Shown here: positions 36,279 to 46,340 of the stretch, one piece after another
Layout: each line of letters starts with the position of its first letter
How positions within the stretch are numbered: position 1 is the first letter of the stretch
Assembly: GCA_034440615.1 (NCBI GenBank)
Contig: JAOTOM010003817.1
Location: 1 to 64,000 of the forward strand
DNA from: Ashinkailepas kermadecensis
Lineage: Eukaryota; Arthropoda; Thecostraca; Neolepadidae
Direction of reading: 5' to 3'
DNA: 64,000 nt
The notes under the pieces: generated by a model
The model's database searches: none
What the model was told of the DNA's origin: nothing
Seen by the model: the letters and a program-made list of their open reading frames with translations, nothing else
Program-made: the position numbers and the translations under genes

Positions 36279-36538
36279 AGCTCCCGACCAGTGTAATGGC
36301 GTTCACGACGGAAGTGTCGCAGCCCGCCCCATCCCCACAGCCACTGTCGAGACGGTAGTGTTTGTATTTTGGTCTGCGTGTCTGACTGGCGGCGGGCCGG
36401 CCGCCGCCCAGCCCACCGGCGCCCTTGTCTGCACAGGTACTGGCTGTTCTCGCAGCCGCTGCTGACGACGACGCGCAGCATCTCGCCAGTCAATGTGTGA
36501 CCACATCACCCACATCACCCGCGTGCGGACTCTGCGAC

Positions 36539-36625
36539 CGCGTGACCTCTCTCTTGACCCGCGCCGCTGACCTCTCTGGACCCGCGCCGCTGACCTCTCT
36601 CTTGACCCGCGCCTCTGACCGCCGC
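36539..36625 (+). repeat. C/T-rich tandem repeat before exon 2
   Basis: Three variable copies of cgtgacctctctcttgaccc-like sequence immediately upstream of the exon 2 acceptor. They form the extended polypyrimidine tract. Confidence 0.8.
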
Positions 36626-36638
36626 GCTGTGCCCACAG

Positions 36639-36835
36639 GCGGAATGAAGGCGTTCGCTCGCGACTTCCAGCACCAGTGCGACTCTGAGCTGCGACCGATG
36701 GGCTTCGACGGGCCCGACTACGTGTCGCAGCTGCGCGAGCGCGCCGACGAGATCGAGAGCGCCCAGGTGACGCAGATCCTGCCGTTTCTCTACGTGGGCA
36801 ACCAGCACGACGCCAAGGACCTGGGCAACCTCAAG
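36639..36835 (+). CDS. DUSP10: DUSP10/MKP-5-like phosphatase, exon 2 (linker and start of DSP domain)
   Basis: Residues 185 (completed) to 250. The acceptor is gtgcccacag; the donor is a consensus gtgag immediately after a complete codon (phase 0). The exon encodes the linker between the rhodanese-like and catalytic domains, then QILPFLYVGNQHDAKDLGNL, the conserved opening of the DSP fold (compare the ILPFLFLGNEQDA-type motif known from vertebrate DUSP10). Joining 24646 to 36639 restores a Gly codon and keeps the frame. The acceptor is preceded by three short C/T-rich tandem repeats (36539-36625) that supply the polypyrimidine tract. Intron 1 is about 12 kb and holds a CR1-like element and several minisatellites. 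Confidence 0.9.
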
Positions 36836-37963
36836 GTGAGTTCGGCTGCGTGCCCCGCAGTGTGCGCATGCAGTGCTGTTTGCGTGCACGTACGCCAAAG
36901 ATACGTGACTGCGTAAGATCAGGGCTCGACGTGGGCGACGCCGGTGACGTGGCCGTCCGCGAGCCCAGTAGCTCGCGAACGTCGCCGAATCCCTTCACGC
37001 CTGTTTATCGCCCGTGTTTCACGAACCCGCCACAGGACGCGATTGGTTGCAACACTAACGGTCCGCGCTGTTAACGCTAGCGACGCTAACGACCAGCGCG
37101 CATGTCGATAAACAGTCTGCCTCCTGGCACCGCCGGGCTGCGGTATGCAGACGGCGAGCTTGTGACACGCAGACTGACGTCACAGCGCTGGACGTCCCCG
37201 CGACAGGAATGCGCTTCTTTGCGGCGGCACGCGAGGATCCGCGACCGGGACGCCGGCCTACACAGATTACGTGGTCGGGCCGGCCGCGGCTCCGCCCCCC
37301 CCCGCCGCTGACCGCCGTCACCCATTGGTCCACACTGGCGACAGTCGCCGCCGATCTGATGCCATGCGGACTTACCCTCCCCCTCGCCGGCCATGACTGG
37401 GCGGATTATCCGGCCACGCTGCCGGTTGCATGCTAAGTAAGCAAGCACTCCCTGCGCTGTACGGTGTGACGTCACCGGTGTCGTAGCGAAGTCGCGCCGT
37501 TTATCTCCGGGTGTGGACTTTCCCGCCGGCAAAGGTGGTCCGGCACGGTGCTGCACGCCCCGTGGTGTCACGGCGGGATACTACGTCAATGAATGTCGCC
37601 GTGGACGGGATGGGGGGGGGGGGAGGGGTAGCGTGGCTGACCGGGGAATTTCCCTATGGTGTGGCGTAGTGGTCATATGGTGCATACTACGTGAACGGTG
37701 GTATTTCCCACGGAGGTATCTGCAGCAAACTATTGGTCACACCTGTCGGCACACCCGTGTATTTTGGTGCATCCTTAATTTACTCGACAACTGAAAACAA
37801 GAAGAGTAAATGCACGGATGGGAACGTATTTAGTACTGTTCTGTTGCAATTGCAGCACTTTAACTGATGCTTGGCATCACCTAGTCTGACCTGATCTTAT
37901 CTGCTCGCATGAATCCCTCGCTTAGCTTAACCTTGCCTAACCTGCCATGACCTGACCTGAGCC
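36836..37963. other. Intron 2, no gene
   Basis: Unique intronic sequence with a G run at 37612-37624. The last 90 bases or so before the acceptor array contain short cctgacctgac repeats. Confidence 0.5.
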
Positions 37964-38358
37964 ATCCCGGGAGATGTGCGCATTACTTGGGCGTTGAACG
38001 TCGTAGCCACGCCTACGGGACCTAACCTTACGCGACCTCTCCCAGCAGATCTGCGGTATTACGCGGGCACCGAACGTCACAGCCACGTGTGCCTGACCTG
38101 ACCGCCGTGACCTTTCTCGGCAGAGCTGCGGCATCACGCGCGTACTGAACGTCACAGCCACGTGTGCCTGACCTGACCGCCGTGACCTTTCTCGGCAGAG
38201 CTGCGGCATCACGCGCGTACTGAACGTCACAGCCACGTGTGCCTGACCTGGCCGCCGTGACCTTTCTCGGCAGAGCTGCGGCATCACGCGCGTACTGAAC
38301 GTCACAGCCACGTGTGCCTGACCTGACCCGACCTGACCGCCGTGACCTTTCTCGGCAG
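37964..38358 (+). repeat. Tandem 75-bp array of duplicated splice acceptor plus exon-3 start
   Basis: Five upstream copies of the intron-2 3' end joined to the first 40 or so bases of exon 3. Exon-like starts lie at 37974, 38049, 38124, 38199 and 38274, against the real start at 38359. The three proximal copies match the real acceptor and first 32 exon bases exactly. The 38049 copy is mildly diverged and the 37974 copy strongly. Each keeps an AG. The four nearest read in exon frame to a TGA after 15 codons; the farthest stops after 7. The array therefore grew from a coding boundary and is a row of potential decoy acceptors. Confidence 0.9.
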
Positions 38359-38506
38359 AGCTGCGGCATCACGCGCGTACTGAACGTCACCGCCCACGTG
38401 CCCGGCTACCACCAGCAGCACGGCATTAGCTACAAGACGCTGCCGGCCGCCGACTCCGGCCAGCAGAACATCAGCCAGTACTTCGACGAGGCGCTCGAGT
38501 TCATCG
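38359..38506 (+). CDS. DUSP10: DUSP10/MKP-5-like phosphatase, exon 3 (DSP core, general-acid loop)
   Basis: Residues 251-299 plus the first base of codon 300. The acceptor is ctttctcggcag and the donor gtgag (phase 1). It carries the DSP core strand and helix, SCGITRVLNVTAHVP, and the loop LPAADSGQQN. Asp282 in that loop aligns with the general-acid aspartate of MKPs. This exon was chosen among six near-identical acceptor copies because it alone stays open beyond codon 15 and continues into the conserved DSP sequence. The five upstream copies (37974-38358) reach a stop within 8-16 codons. A 10-bp insertion separates the real acceptor from the last decoy, so the final spacing is 85 rather than 75 bp. 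Confidence 0.9.
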
Positions 38507-39330
38507 GTGAGTTCGTCGGCCGACGGTGCCGCCTTTTTGTGTGCGTCACGCGTCGCCGCGTCTGACGGGCTCCGGCTTGGCGACGGGCGCGTCGGCCGGC
38601 TTGGCGACGGGCGCGCCGTGCCAGCTCGCGGCCGTCGAGAGCTCACCGTCTGTCGGCTGTCGCAAAGTTGGCCTGCCGCCTGCACTTGTGGGCCGGCTTG
38701 GAGACGGCAGCAGGTCGCCGCTCGTGACGACGACTCGCCAGCCGCCGAGCGCACCGACTGGCTGACCCGGCGGCATGCACACGGCTGGATCTGATCAGGA
38801 CATGAGGCTATCGCGAGCTGCAGGCTACTGGCCGGTGTGCCGGGCGCCGGCCACTTTCGGGCCGGCCGCGGCGCATTTTCGGACCAAGTCGGCGCGCCGT
38901 AGGTGCGGTACACGCGTCGATGTCGACGCGGTCGGCACCGACGCGCGACGCACCGTCGAGTCGTGGTCGGCGCGGAGCCGCCAGCCGCCTGTTACCAAGA
39001 CGCTGCGTGGCGGGGCCGCGCCCCGGCCGCCACCGTGCCGGTCGATCCGCCTCCCCTTCGGCTGCCCCTCGGCTGCGTGTACGCACTCCGGCGGCGAGGG
39101 TGGTGAGTGACTCACGTACTCGACGCCGGAAATAGCCGACGGAGCCAGCCGCGACGGCGCCGCACATCAGTCGCCCGGTCAGCTGGTCAGTCAGGTGGGC
39201 AGCCGGCCTAGCTTAGCTGCCCACCTGCGGGACTTCGTTGTCACGTGTCGCCGGCTGGGCTGGGGTCGGCTGCCGCGGCCGGCCGCCAGCTATCTCGGCG
39301 GTGTTGGAGACTACCGACTGTAGTGTCAAA
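38507..39330. other. Start of intron 3, no gene
   Basis: GC-rich unique sequence with a duplicated ggcttggcgacgggcgcg at 38573-38615. Confidence 0.5.
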
Positions 39331-39331
39331 G

Positions 39332-39401
39332 GTGGCGTCCACCCCGCCAAATGTGGCGTCCACCCCGCCAAATATGGCGTCCACACCGCCAAGTTTGGTG
39401 T
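39332..39401 (+). repeat. 21-bp repeat, intron 3
   Basis: Three copies of gtggcgtccaccccgccaa with increasing divergence. Confidence 0.85.
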
Positions 39402-39571
39402 CCTCAGAGCCGCGTTGGCTGTTCGGGTCACGATAGGCACTCGCCTACAGTAGATTCTACTGAGGGCAGTCTGTCGCCTGCGACAGAACCCACTATAGAT
39501 AGTCGGTCGCCGTTTCAGACCCCACGGCAGACCCAACGGCAGACTGTGTCGTCGGTGACACCACACACTGT

Positions 39572-39660
39572 TGATCGCCTGCGGCACTACAAACTGTTTA
39601 TTGCCTGCGGCACTACAAACTGTTTGTCGCCTGTGGCACCACAGCAGTGTGTCACTTGCG
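39572..39660 (+). repeat. 28-bp repeat, intron 3
   Basis: Three copies of a unit containing gcctgcggcactacaaactg, leading into the 35-bp array. Confidence 0.8.
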
Positions 39661-39666
39661 GCAGAC

Positions 39667-40190
39667 CACACAGCAGACAGTGGGACGACGCCGTTACAGA
39701 CCCCACTACAGACAGTGGGGTGGCGCCGTTACAGACCCCACTACAGACAGTGGGGCGGCGCCGTTACAGACCCCACTACAGACAGTGGGGTGGCGCCGTT
39801 ACAGACCCCACTACAGACAGTGGGGCGGCGCCGTTACAGACCCCACTACAGACAGTGGGGCGGCGCCGTTACAGACCCCCACTACAGACAGTGGGGCGAC
39901 GCCGTTACAGACCCCACTACAGACAGTGGGGCGGCGCCGTTACAGACCCCACAGCAGACAGTGGGGCGGCGCCGTTACAGACCCCACTACAGACAGTGGG
40001 GTGGCGCCGTTACAGACCCCACAGCAGACAGTGGGGCGACGCCGTTACAGACCCCACTACAGACAGTGGGGCGGCGCCGTTACAGACCCACTACAGACAG
40101 TGGGGCGGCACCGTTACAGACCCCACTACAGACAGTGGGGCGGCACCGTTACAGACCCCACTACAGACAGTGGGGCGGCGCCATGTGACG
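39667..40190 (+). repeat. 35-bp hairpin-forming minisatellite, intron 3
   Basis: About 15 copies of a 35-bp unit, each with gccgttacagacc followed by ccccactacagacagtgggg. CCCCACT and AGTGGGG are perfect 7-base arms around a 6-base loop, so every monomer can form a stem-loop. Units differ mainly at the ggcggcg/ggtggcg and cgacg positions and at ctac/agca. Confidence 0.97.
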
Positions 40191-40770
40191 TGTTGGCGGC
40201 GCCGTTGGTGAGCGGTGTGAGCGGTGTACTGTCGGCACACGCACGCCGCCGGAAATCAATGGCGTCCGACAATGCAAACGGCCCGCCGACATGGACGGTA
40301 CGACCCACCGACATGGACGAAGGTACCAGCGCACGGGTACCGTCGGCGACGACACTACCAAGGCTGCCAATACCTCCGGACGGAGATACCCGGGGCGACA
40401 ACAATGCCATGGCTACCACCAAACCAACTGTTCTAATTAAATTATTAAATCCACCAAAATTATTGTTCAACTTGGAGATATGTACATTATCAGTAGTGTC
40501 AATGTCAATAGCAATGTCAATATCAATGTCTAATGAAAACATTCTGCCAGGAGAGATATCCTTCAAGCTACTCTCCCCATAGCTGATGAATTGTGCTGAC
40601 ATGCTCAGTCATCTAGGAGTACTTAATCATGGCAAGCTTCGTTCTGTTTCTGCGAGAATGGTATACATTTATTAGCCATCAGTGAATGCTACTATCCTAT
40701 TCGATTATATGCTGTCTTAGATTGGAAGAGCGGAGGCCTGTGGTTGACCAGTTGTACAGCCGGCAGCGGT
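40191..40770. other. Intron 3, AT-richer island
   Basis: Sequence from 40420 to 40730 is AT-rich, in contrast to the surrounding GC-rich intron, and includes an imperfect caatgtcaatatcaatgtc repeat at 40497-40530. No gene was seen. Confidence 0.5.
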
Positions 40771-40774
40771 CTGT

Positions 40775-41210
40775 CGGCGCCCAGTAGGACAGGCTGCTCG
40801 TCTGTCAGCGCCCAGTAGGACAGGCTGCTCGTCTGTCAGCGCCCAGTAGGACAGGCTGCTCGTCTGTCAGCGCCCAGTAGGACAGGCTGCTCGTCTGTCA
40901 GGCCCAGTAGGACAGGCTGCTCGTCTGTCAGCGCCCAGTAGGACAGGCTGCTCGTCTGTCAGCGCCCAGTAGGACAGGCTGCTCGTCTGTCAGCCCCAGT
41001 AGGACAGGCTCTTCTTTCCCCGGCCCAAGAGGAAGGGCCCCCTCTGTCGGGGAAGGAGCCGGGCAAGAAGAAGGCCCGCCCCAAGAGGAAATGCCCGGGC
41101 AGGAAGGGGGAACTGTGCCCAGTAGGACAGGCTGCTCGGCTGGCGGGGCCCAGTAGGACAGGCTGTGTCTGTCAGGCCAGTAGGACAGGCTGCTCGCGGT
41201 CACAGCCAGA
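40775..41210 (+). repeat. 31-bp minisatellite, intron 3
   Basis: About eight near-perfect copies built on cagtaggacaggctgctcg plus tctgtcagcgcc (40775-41010). Then come degenerate copies interrupted by an unrelated cttctttccccgg block, with three further copies at 41117-41205. Confidence 0.95.
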
Positions 41211-44200
41211 CCAGTATGTGCGGCCGCCCCGCGCCTTATCGCGCTCTTGCGTCGGCCCGAGGCGTTTTGTGTTTGCGCTGCTGATCTGGCAGCGGCGGCC
41301 GGCCGTCGGACGCCGTCGAGATTGAGCACGTCGCGCGGCGGCGACGCTTGATCTTTTGATCCGCCGCCACCGTCGTCGCCGTCGCCGTCAACGCCGGACC
41401 CCAAACGGCCGCTCCGTCCTCGCTGTCCGCCGCCGCCGCCGTCTCTCTGGTGCGGCTTCGCTCTCCGGTCGCGCCGTCGCCCGCCCGTCCCTTCCGTCGC
41501 GGCTGACATCGTCGATGGCGACGATCGACTGACTGTGTCGGAGGCGACACCGAGCCGGTTGTGGCCCGTTCGCGGCGCGGGCCGCCGGCCGGTTGTTGGT
41601 GGCGTGCTACGGGCGCCCGCCCTGTCTCGCAGCGACCGGCTGTGCGTCAGCGAGGCGGGCGGCCATGACAGGCCCGCAGGCAGTTGTCACACCTTGCCCG
41701 CCGCGGCGGGGCGGGGGACGGGGGTGACTCACCTGCGGGTGAGCCGGCTGGTTCACACGCTGCCGTCAGCTGACGTCCGCAGACCGGCGTCCGGCTGGCC
41801 GTCTGACGTCATCCCGCCGGGTCGCTCTGCAGGAACGGCGCGAACTGCGGAAACCCGCCCGTCCGCGAGCGTCGGCCGCGTTCGGAGAATGTCGGTCCGC
41901 GCGCGTCGCTCCCGGCCGGGTGGGTGCCGGAGTGGTGCCAGAGCGGGTACCGGAGTGGTGCCGGAGTGGTACCAAAGTGGGTACCGGAGTGGACTGCACC
42001 TGGACGCGTCACCAGCACGGGACAAGTTGGCGGACGCGGTGAGTCGCGCTCTATTTCTGGGCCACGGTCGGACCGCGTTCGCCGAAGCCGTCACGGGCCA
42101 TCCGGCGGTGTCTTTGACGGCCGGCTGTCGACGCAGCGGCAAATAGTTAGCCGCCCGTCGCCGAGCGAGTTGACTGTGCCGCGGGGACCCTGACGTATTG
42201 AGCCCGATGGCACGGACGTGGCGTCCGTGCAGCCGGCCGGAGCACACGCGGTGCCAACCAGACCCGACCTGGAGCAACGCAACGGCGTGCAGGAGGCGCA
42301 AACCAGCCGGGAAACACGGTGGGCTCGCGAACAAGCGCCGGCAGCGCGTTGTCGTGCCGCGCCTCCGCGTCGTCAGCTCGACGCCACGAAAAGCCAGCGC
42401 GTTGTCTGTCCGTCCTGCTACGACGGGTCGGGCGCGTAGCAGCACTGCATGTTCCACTCGTGGATACGAGTGTGCTCGGCGCATTTGCGTGCTGACGCTG
42501 ATCCCGACACGAGCGCCGGCACTGGCAGCCCTCGAGATGTGAATCCTCCACATCGCAGATGCGCCGTCACCGAGTGGCGTGAGCACTGTTCATGCGTGAC
42601 GTAGGCACCATTCGTGCGTGACGTAGGTACTGTCCGTGGATCACTCGTCGGTTGGCGAAGACCACTGCATGGTGACCTTTTTGAGCAGACTGCACCCATC
42701 TCGCGGCTGACTGATGCGAACCCAGTGGGAGAGCTACGCCTCGCCTCGTTCGCCACGGATAGCGGTGGTACGCGGCGAGCCTTGAGCACCCCACGAGTCT
42801 CCAGCCACGGGTCGCCAGTGCCGAGTGCGCCGATTTGGCCGCCGCCATCGCGCCCTCGTCCTCGCCATTTGTCGTCCGATGATTCATTCGCCGCTGATTC
42901 TGACGACCACCCGTCTAAAGGGCAAACGTCGGGGCTGGGGGCGCACGAGCAACCGGCGTTGCCCTCCACGCAGTCGAGATTTCGCGGGGACAACGTCGAA
43001 TGGCGCTTTCATTGTTCGGTAATGGCGTAATGGGGGCAAACAATGACTGGCTTATGATTCATTCGGTGGCGGGGAGAAGGGGGAGCGGTGCCGCCGCCGC
43101 CGCTCCCCTTCTGACACGTAATCGGCCGGTGGCCGCTGAATGTTTAACACGCCGGGGACGATTAGCCAGTCAATCGGCAGACGACGATGGCGGGTGACGC
43201 GGCACAGGGGACGGGGGGAGGGGCCTGTCCATATCGACGACCACCCTGATCGGCCGGCAACCGGGCGGCTGCGTTTCGGCATGAGCGACGACCGGAAAGA
43301 TGAAAAACTGACGTGCGAGATAAAAAAGAATCTCGGCAGCGAACACATGAGGCTCGCGCACTTCGATCGTCCGACGTCGAACGTATTTTGTGCCGCGACA
43401 CCACCGGCTTCGGAAGCTGATCTGATGACATGCTGGTCTGGCAGTGACGTCACGACGCGTTTGATGTTGTAATCGCTGTGGCCGCCCCCGTGGTGTTGTT
43501 GTTCGGACGCCGGCCGACCGTGGCGCTGGCGCGGCCCCGCGCTGGCTCGGAAGTCCCCGGCCCTGGCTTGACGCGCAGCGGCCTTTCAACGAGGACGGCC
43601 GGCGCGCCATTGGCCGAACCGGTCGTGACGTCACTCGCCGGTACGATTGCGGTCCGGCGGTGACTCACCGCCTGCGGCAGGGGCGCGTCCAGCGGTGGCC
43701 GGCGGGGGTGCGGCGAGCTTGGCAGTGCGCTTGGCGCGCGTGCCGCGCCGCGCCAAGCGAAACACCTTGGCGAGTGCGAGAGGACGGAGAGCGATCGGTC
43801 GACGTGCCGATCATAGAGTCTTGGCGACCGGTGTCGCTCCCCCACCCCATTTCACTTCGCCCTGTCACCGGCAGCCGCAGACCCGCGGACGCCGGCCTCC
43901 GAGGTCGCCGGCTGGCCTCGCCGCCCGCCGCTCTCTCCGCTCCGGCGCTCTGTCCGCCGCCGCTACCGCCATCTTCCGCCAACTATTGATCGCGCCGGCC
44001 GGTGATGAGTCATACATGGAAAACAGGCCGTCCGCAGCGCGCATGCGCGCGCCCGCCGGCGTGACGTCACCCTCGCGGGAAGTGGACCACGCCGCGTGAC
44101 GAAGGTCTCGGCGGACGGTCGGCCGCCGCGTGGGCGACGCGGTCGTCGACGACGACGCGAACAGCCGGGACTGGCCGACGAGCCAGACGCCGGCCGGCCA

Positions 44201-44840
44201 GACCAGCTGGCGGCCGGCGGTGTCTGACGGTCCGACGGTCCGACGGTCCGACCCGGCTCGGCAGCGGAAGCAAGCCGCGTCCGTTCGACACCAATAACTG
44301 ATGCCCTACGAGCCAAACGCGCTCCCAATGCCCCTCCGGCGCTCGGCATGCCGAACGCCGCCCGAAATTGTCGACCGCGCTTGAGCTGGAGATCAGCGCC
44401 GGCCGTCGGTGACCGGAAACGGACGCTGCGCGCGGCGATCGTCGGCCCGGCCGCGCCGGTGTCGTGATCGACGGCTGCATCCGGCGTCCGTCGGTCGACC
44501 CGCCGGCTGGCGTGCGGCGCAGTTGAGCCGTAGCCCGTCGCCGGAAACGACGCCTTGCCGCGTCGGCGGCGACGGAGGCGGTGCGGCGGCCGCGCCCGGC
44601 AGTACCGGTACCTGCGGCTGCCCGTCGCTGCCCGCCGCTGCCCGGACACTAGGCGCGTGCGCTCACGGCACCGGAGCCGTGTCTGTGCCGTGGCTTCGAG
44701 TCGACGGTTCGTACTGGTGCCCGGGACGGAGAACGGGCTGACCGTGCGTGATCGGCGCCAGTCCTTCCCGGCCGAGTCCCGCGTCAGCTGGCGGGACACA
44801 TTCGCGCGTCTGGATCCCGCTGTACCTACGGCGGCTACGG
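41211..44840. other. GC/CpG-rich intron 3, no gene
   Basis: Long open frames occur on both strands but show no domain. Minor structures are a gtaccggagtggtgcc repeat at 41930-41995, a cattcgtgcgtgacgtaggt duplication at 42590-42632 and a triple gtccgacg at 44228-44250. Confidence 0.5.
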
Positions 44841-44849
44841 CCGGCCACC

Positions 44850-45165
44850 TGCTGACGTGGTGTCGGCTGGCTCGGCACGAGAGGCCGTGACGCCTCACAC
44901 GCGGGCCTTACATCAGCTGAGAATGGCGCGCACAGCGGCTACGGCCGGCCGCCTGCTGACGTGCTGTACGAATGCTATTGGTGTCGGCTGGCTCGGCACG
45001 AGAGGCCGTGACGCCTCACACGCGGGCCTTACATCAGCTGAGAATGGCGCGCTCAGCGGCTACGGCCGGCCGCCTGCTGACGTGCTGTACGAATGCTATG
45101 GCACGAGAGGCTGTGACCCTCACACGCGAGCCCTTACATCAGCTGAGAATGGCGCGCTCAGCGTC
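44850..45165 (+). repeat. 126-bp tandem repeat, intron 3
   Basis: Two full copies and one partial of a unit containing ggctcggcacgagaggccgt, cttacatcagctgagaatgg and gctacggccggccgcctgct. Third-copy deletions shorten it. Confidence 0.9.
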
Positions 45166-45709
45166 AGAGGGCGGGTGGAGTGGTCATTGTCGACGTTATT
45201 GGAGCCGGGAATGTGCTGTAAATGGACTGCTGACGTGCAGGATGTGCATCGCGATAAATTTGTCTCGATTCCGGCTCAGCACTCGATATGGGCGAAAGAG
45301 TAGGGAAATGCCACGTCCACACTCTCCCCGACGTTGTACAATTTTAGCTTTAGCTTTTTGTAATAGTTATGATCGCAAAATGACCCTGGTAGTCGACGCG
45401 CCCCTAAACTCCAATTCATCATCATTAGCTTTGGCTTCAGTGGAGGTGATCGGAGGAAAAGATCAAGATAACTTCACGTTGAATCTCTGGCATTGTTAAT
45501 TTGCCCCTTCCCGCCTGTTATCACTGAGGTCCAATGTTACCAGCACACACCAGTGCTAGTGGCACAGCTCATTTGCAAGCATGGATGGAGAGCGTGGTAT
45601 TGCATATGTTGCAGATAGAACACTGATTCTCGGTTGGCAACACCAAGTTTACACTTTGCAGCCACCACCTTGCTGCTGACGCTCCATCTGTGTTTTGTTG
45701 GCGTGCGCC
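45166..45709. other. End of intron 3, no gene
   Basis: Unique sequence; nothing recognised. Confidence 0.5.
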
Positions 45710-45865
45710 TATGTCGCCTGTGTGGCCTGTATGGCCTGTGTCACCTGTGTGGCTTGTCACCTGTGTCTTATGTGTATGCTGTGTCGCCTGTTTCGCCTGT
45801 GTGGCCTGTCTCTCCTGTGTGGTCTGTGTCGTCTGTGTCGCCTGTGTCGCCTCTTGTGACGGCCG
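45710..45865 (+). repeat. 10-bp periodic repeat before exon 4
   Basis: About 15 imperfect decamers of the form tgtgtcgcc/tgtgtggcc up to 15 bases before the exon 4 acceptor. The array is T/G/C-rich and supplies much of the pyrimidine tract. Confidence 0.9.
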
Positions 45866-45881
45866 TTCTCCTCTGTTGCAG

Positions 45882-46186
45882 ACTGTGCTCGCCGACACGA
45901 TGCCAGCGTGCTGGTGCACTGCGTGGCCGGCGTGTCGCGCTCGCCCACCATCGCCATCGCCTACATCATGAAGTACCTGCCCATGTCGATGCTGGAGGCG
46001 TACAGCCTGGTCAAGTCGCGCCGGCCCATCATCAGCCCCAACCTGAACTTCATGGGCCAGCTGCTCGAGTGGGAGCAGTGTCTGCGCGCCTGCGCGGCCG
46101 ACGACGCGCCGGGCGCCGCCTGTCTGCCGGGCCCGCCGGCCGGCCAGCAGAGTCCGTGCCGGCCGCTGGAGACGTGCACCAGCTGA
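45882..46186 (+). CDS. DUSP10: DUSP10/MKP-5-like phosphatase, exon 4 (catalytic loop, C-terminus)
   Basis: Residues 300-400 and the TGA stop (46184-46186). Splicing at ctctgttgcag restores codon 300 as Asp. The exon begins just before the catalytic P-loop [17 protein letters not shown], with nucleophile Cys313 and phosphate-binding Arg319, followed by the [26 protein letters not shown] region conserved in MKP-5-type enzymes. All residues required for activity are present, so the gene is predicted functional. The last 35 residues or so are a Pro/Ala/Cys-rich tail with no recognised motif. The whole protein is 400 residues against about 480 for human DUSP10; the difference is in the N-terminal leader. 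Intron 3 is about 7.4 kb and ends in a 10-bp-periodic CTGTGT/GCC repeat. Confidence 0.9.
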
Positions 46187-46340
46187 CCGGAGGCGGACGC
46201 CGCCCTGCCGCCGCTGCCGCTGCCGCTGGTGCCGCCGCTGCTGGTGCCGCCGGTGCCGCCGCTGCTGCCGCTGCTGCCGCTGCTACCGCTGGTGCCGCTG
46301 CTGCCAGTGCCGCCGCCGGTGCCGCCGCCGCCGCCGACCG
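46187..46340 (+). repeat. GCC/GCT-rich triplet low-complexity, proximal 3'UTR
   Basis: Directly after the phosphatase stop codon lies a run of imperfect ccgctg/ctgccg triplets. It would form a GC-rich structured segment at the start of the 3'UTR. No AATAAA signal is visible on the + strand between here and 47.6 kb, so the transcript end cannot be placed. Confidence 0.7.

Noticed and set aside
37937..38390. Minus-strand repeat protein with VAVTFSTRVMPQL units
   Set aside because: Antisense of the 75-bp acceptor array.
39351..40582. PLQTPLQTVGRRRY repeat proteins
   Set aside because: Translation of the 35-bp hairpin array.
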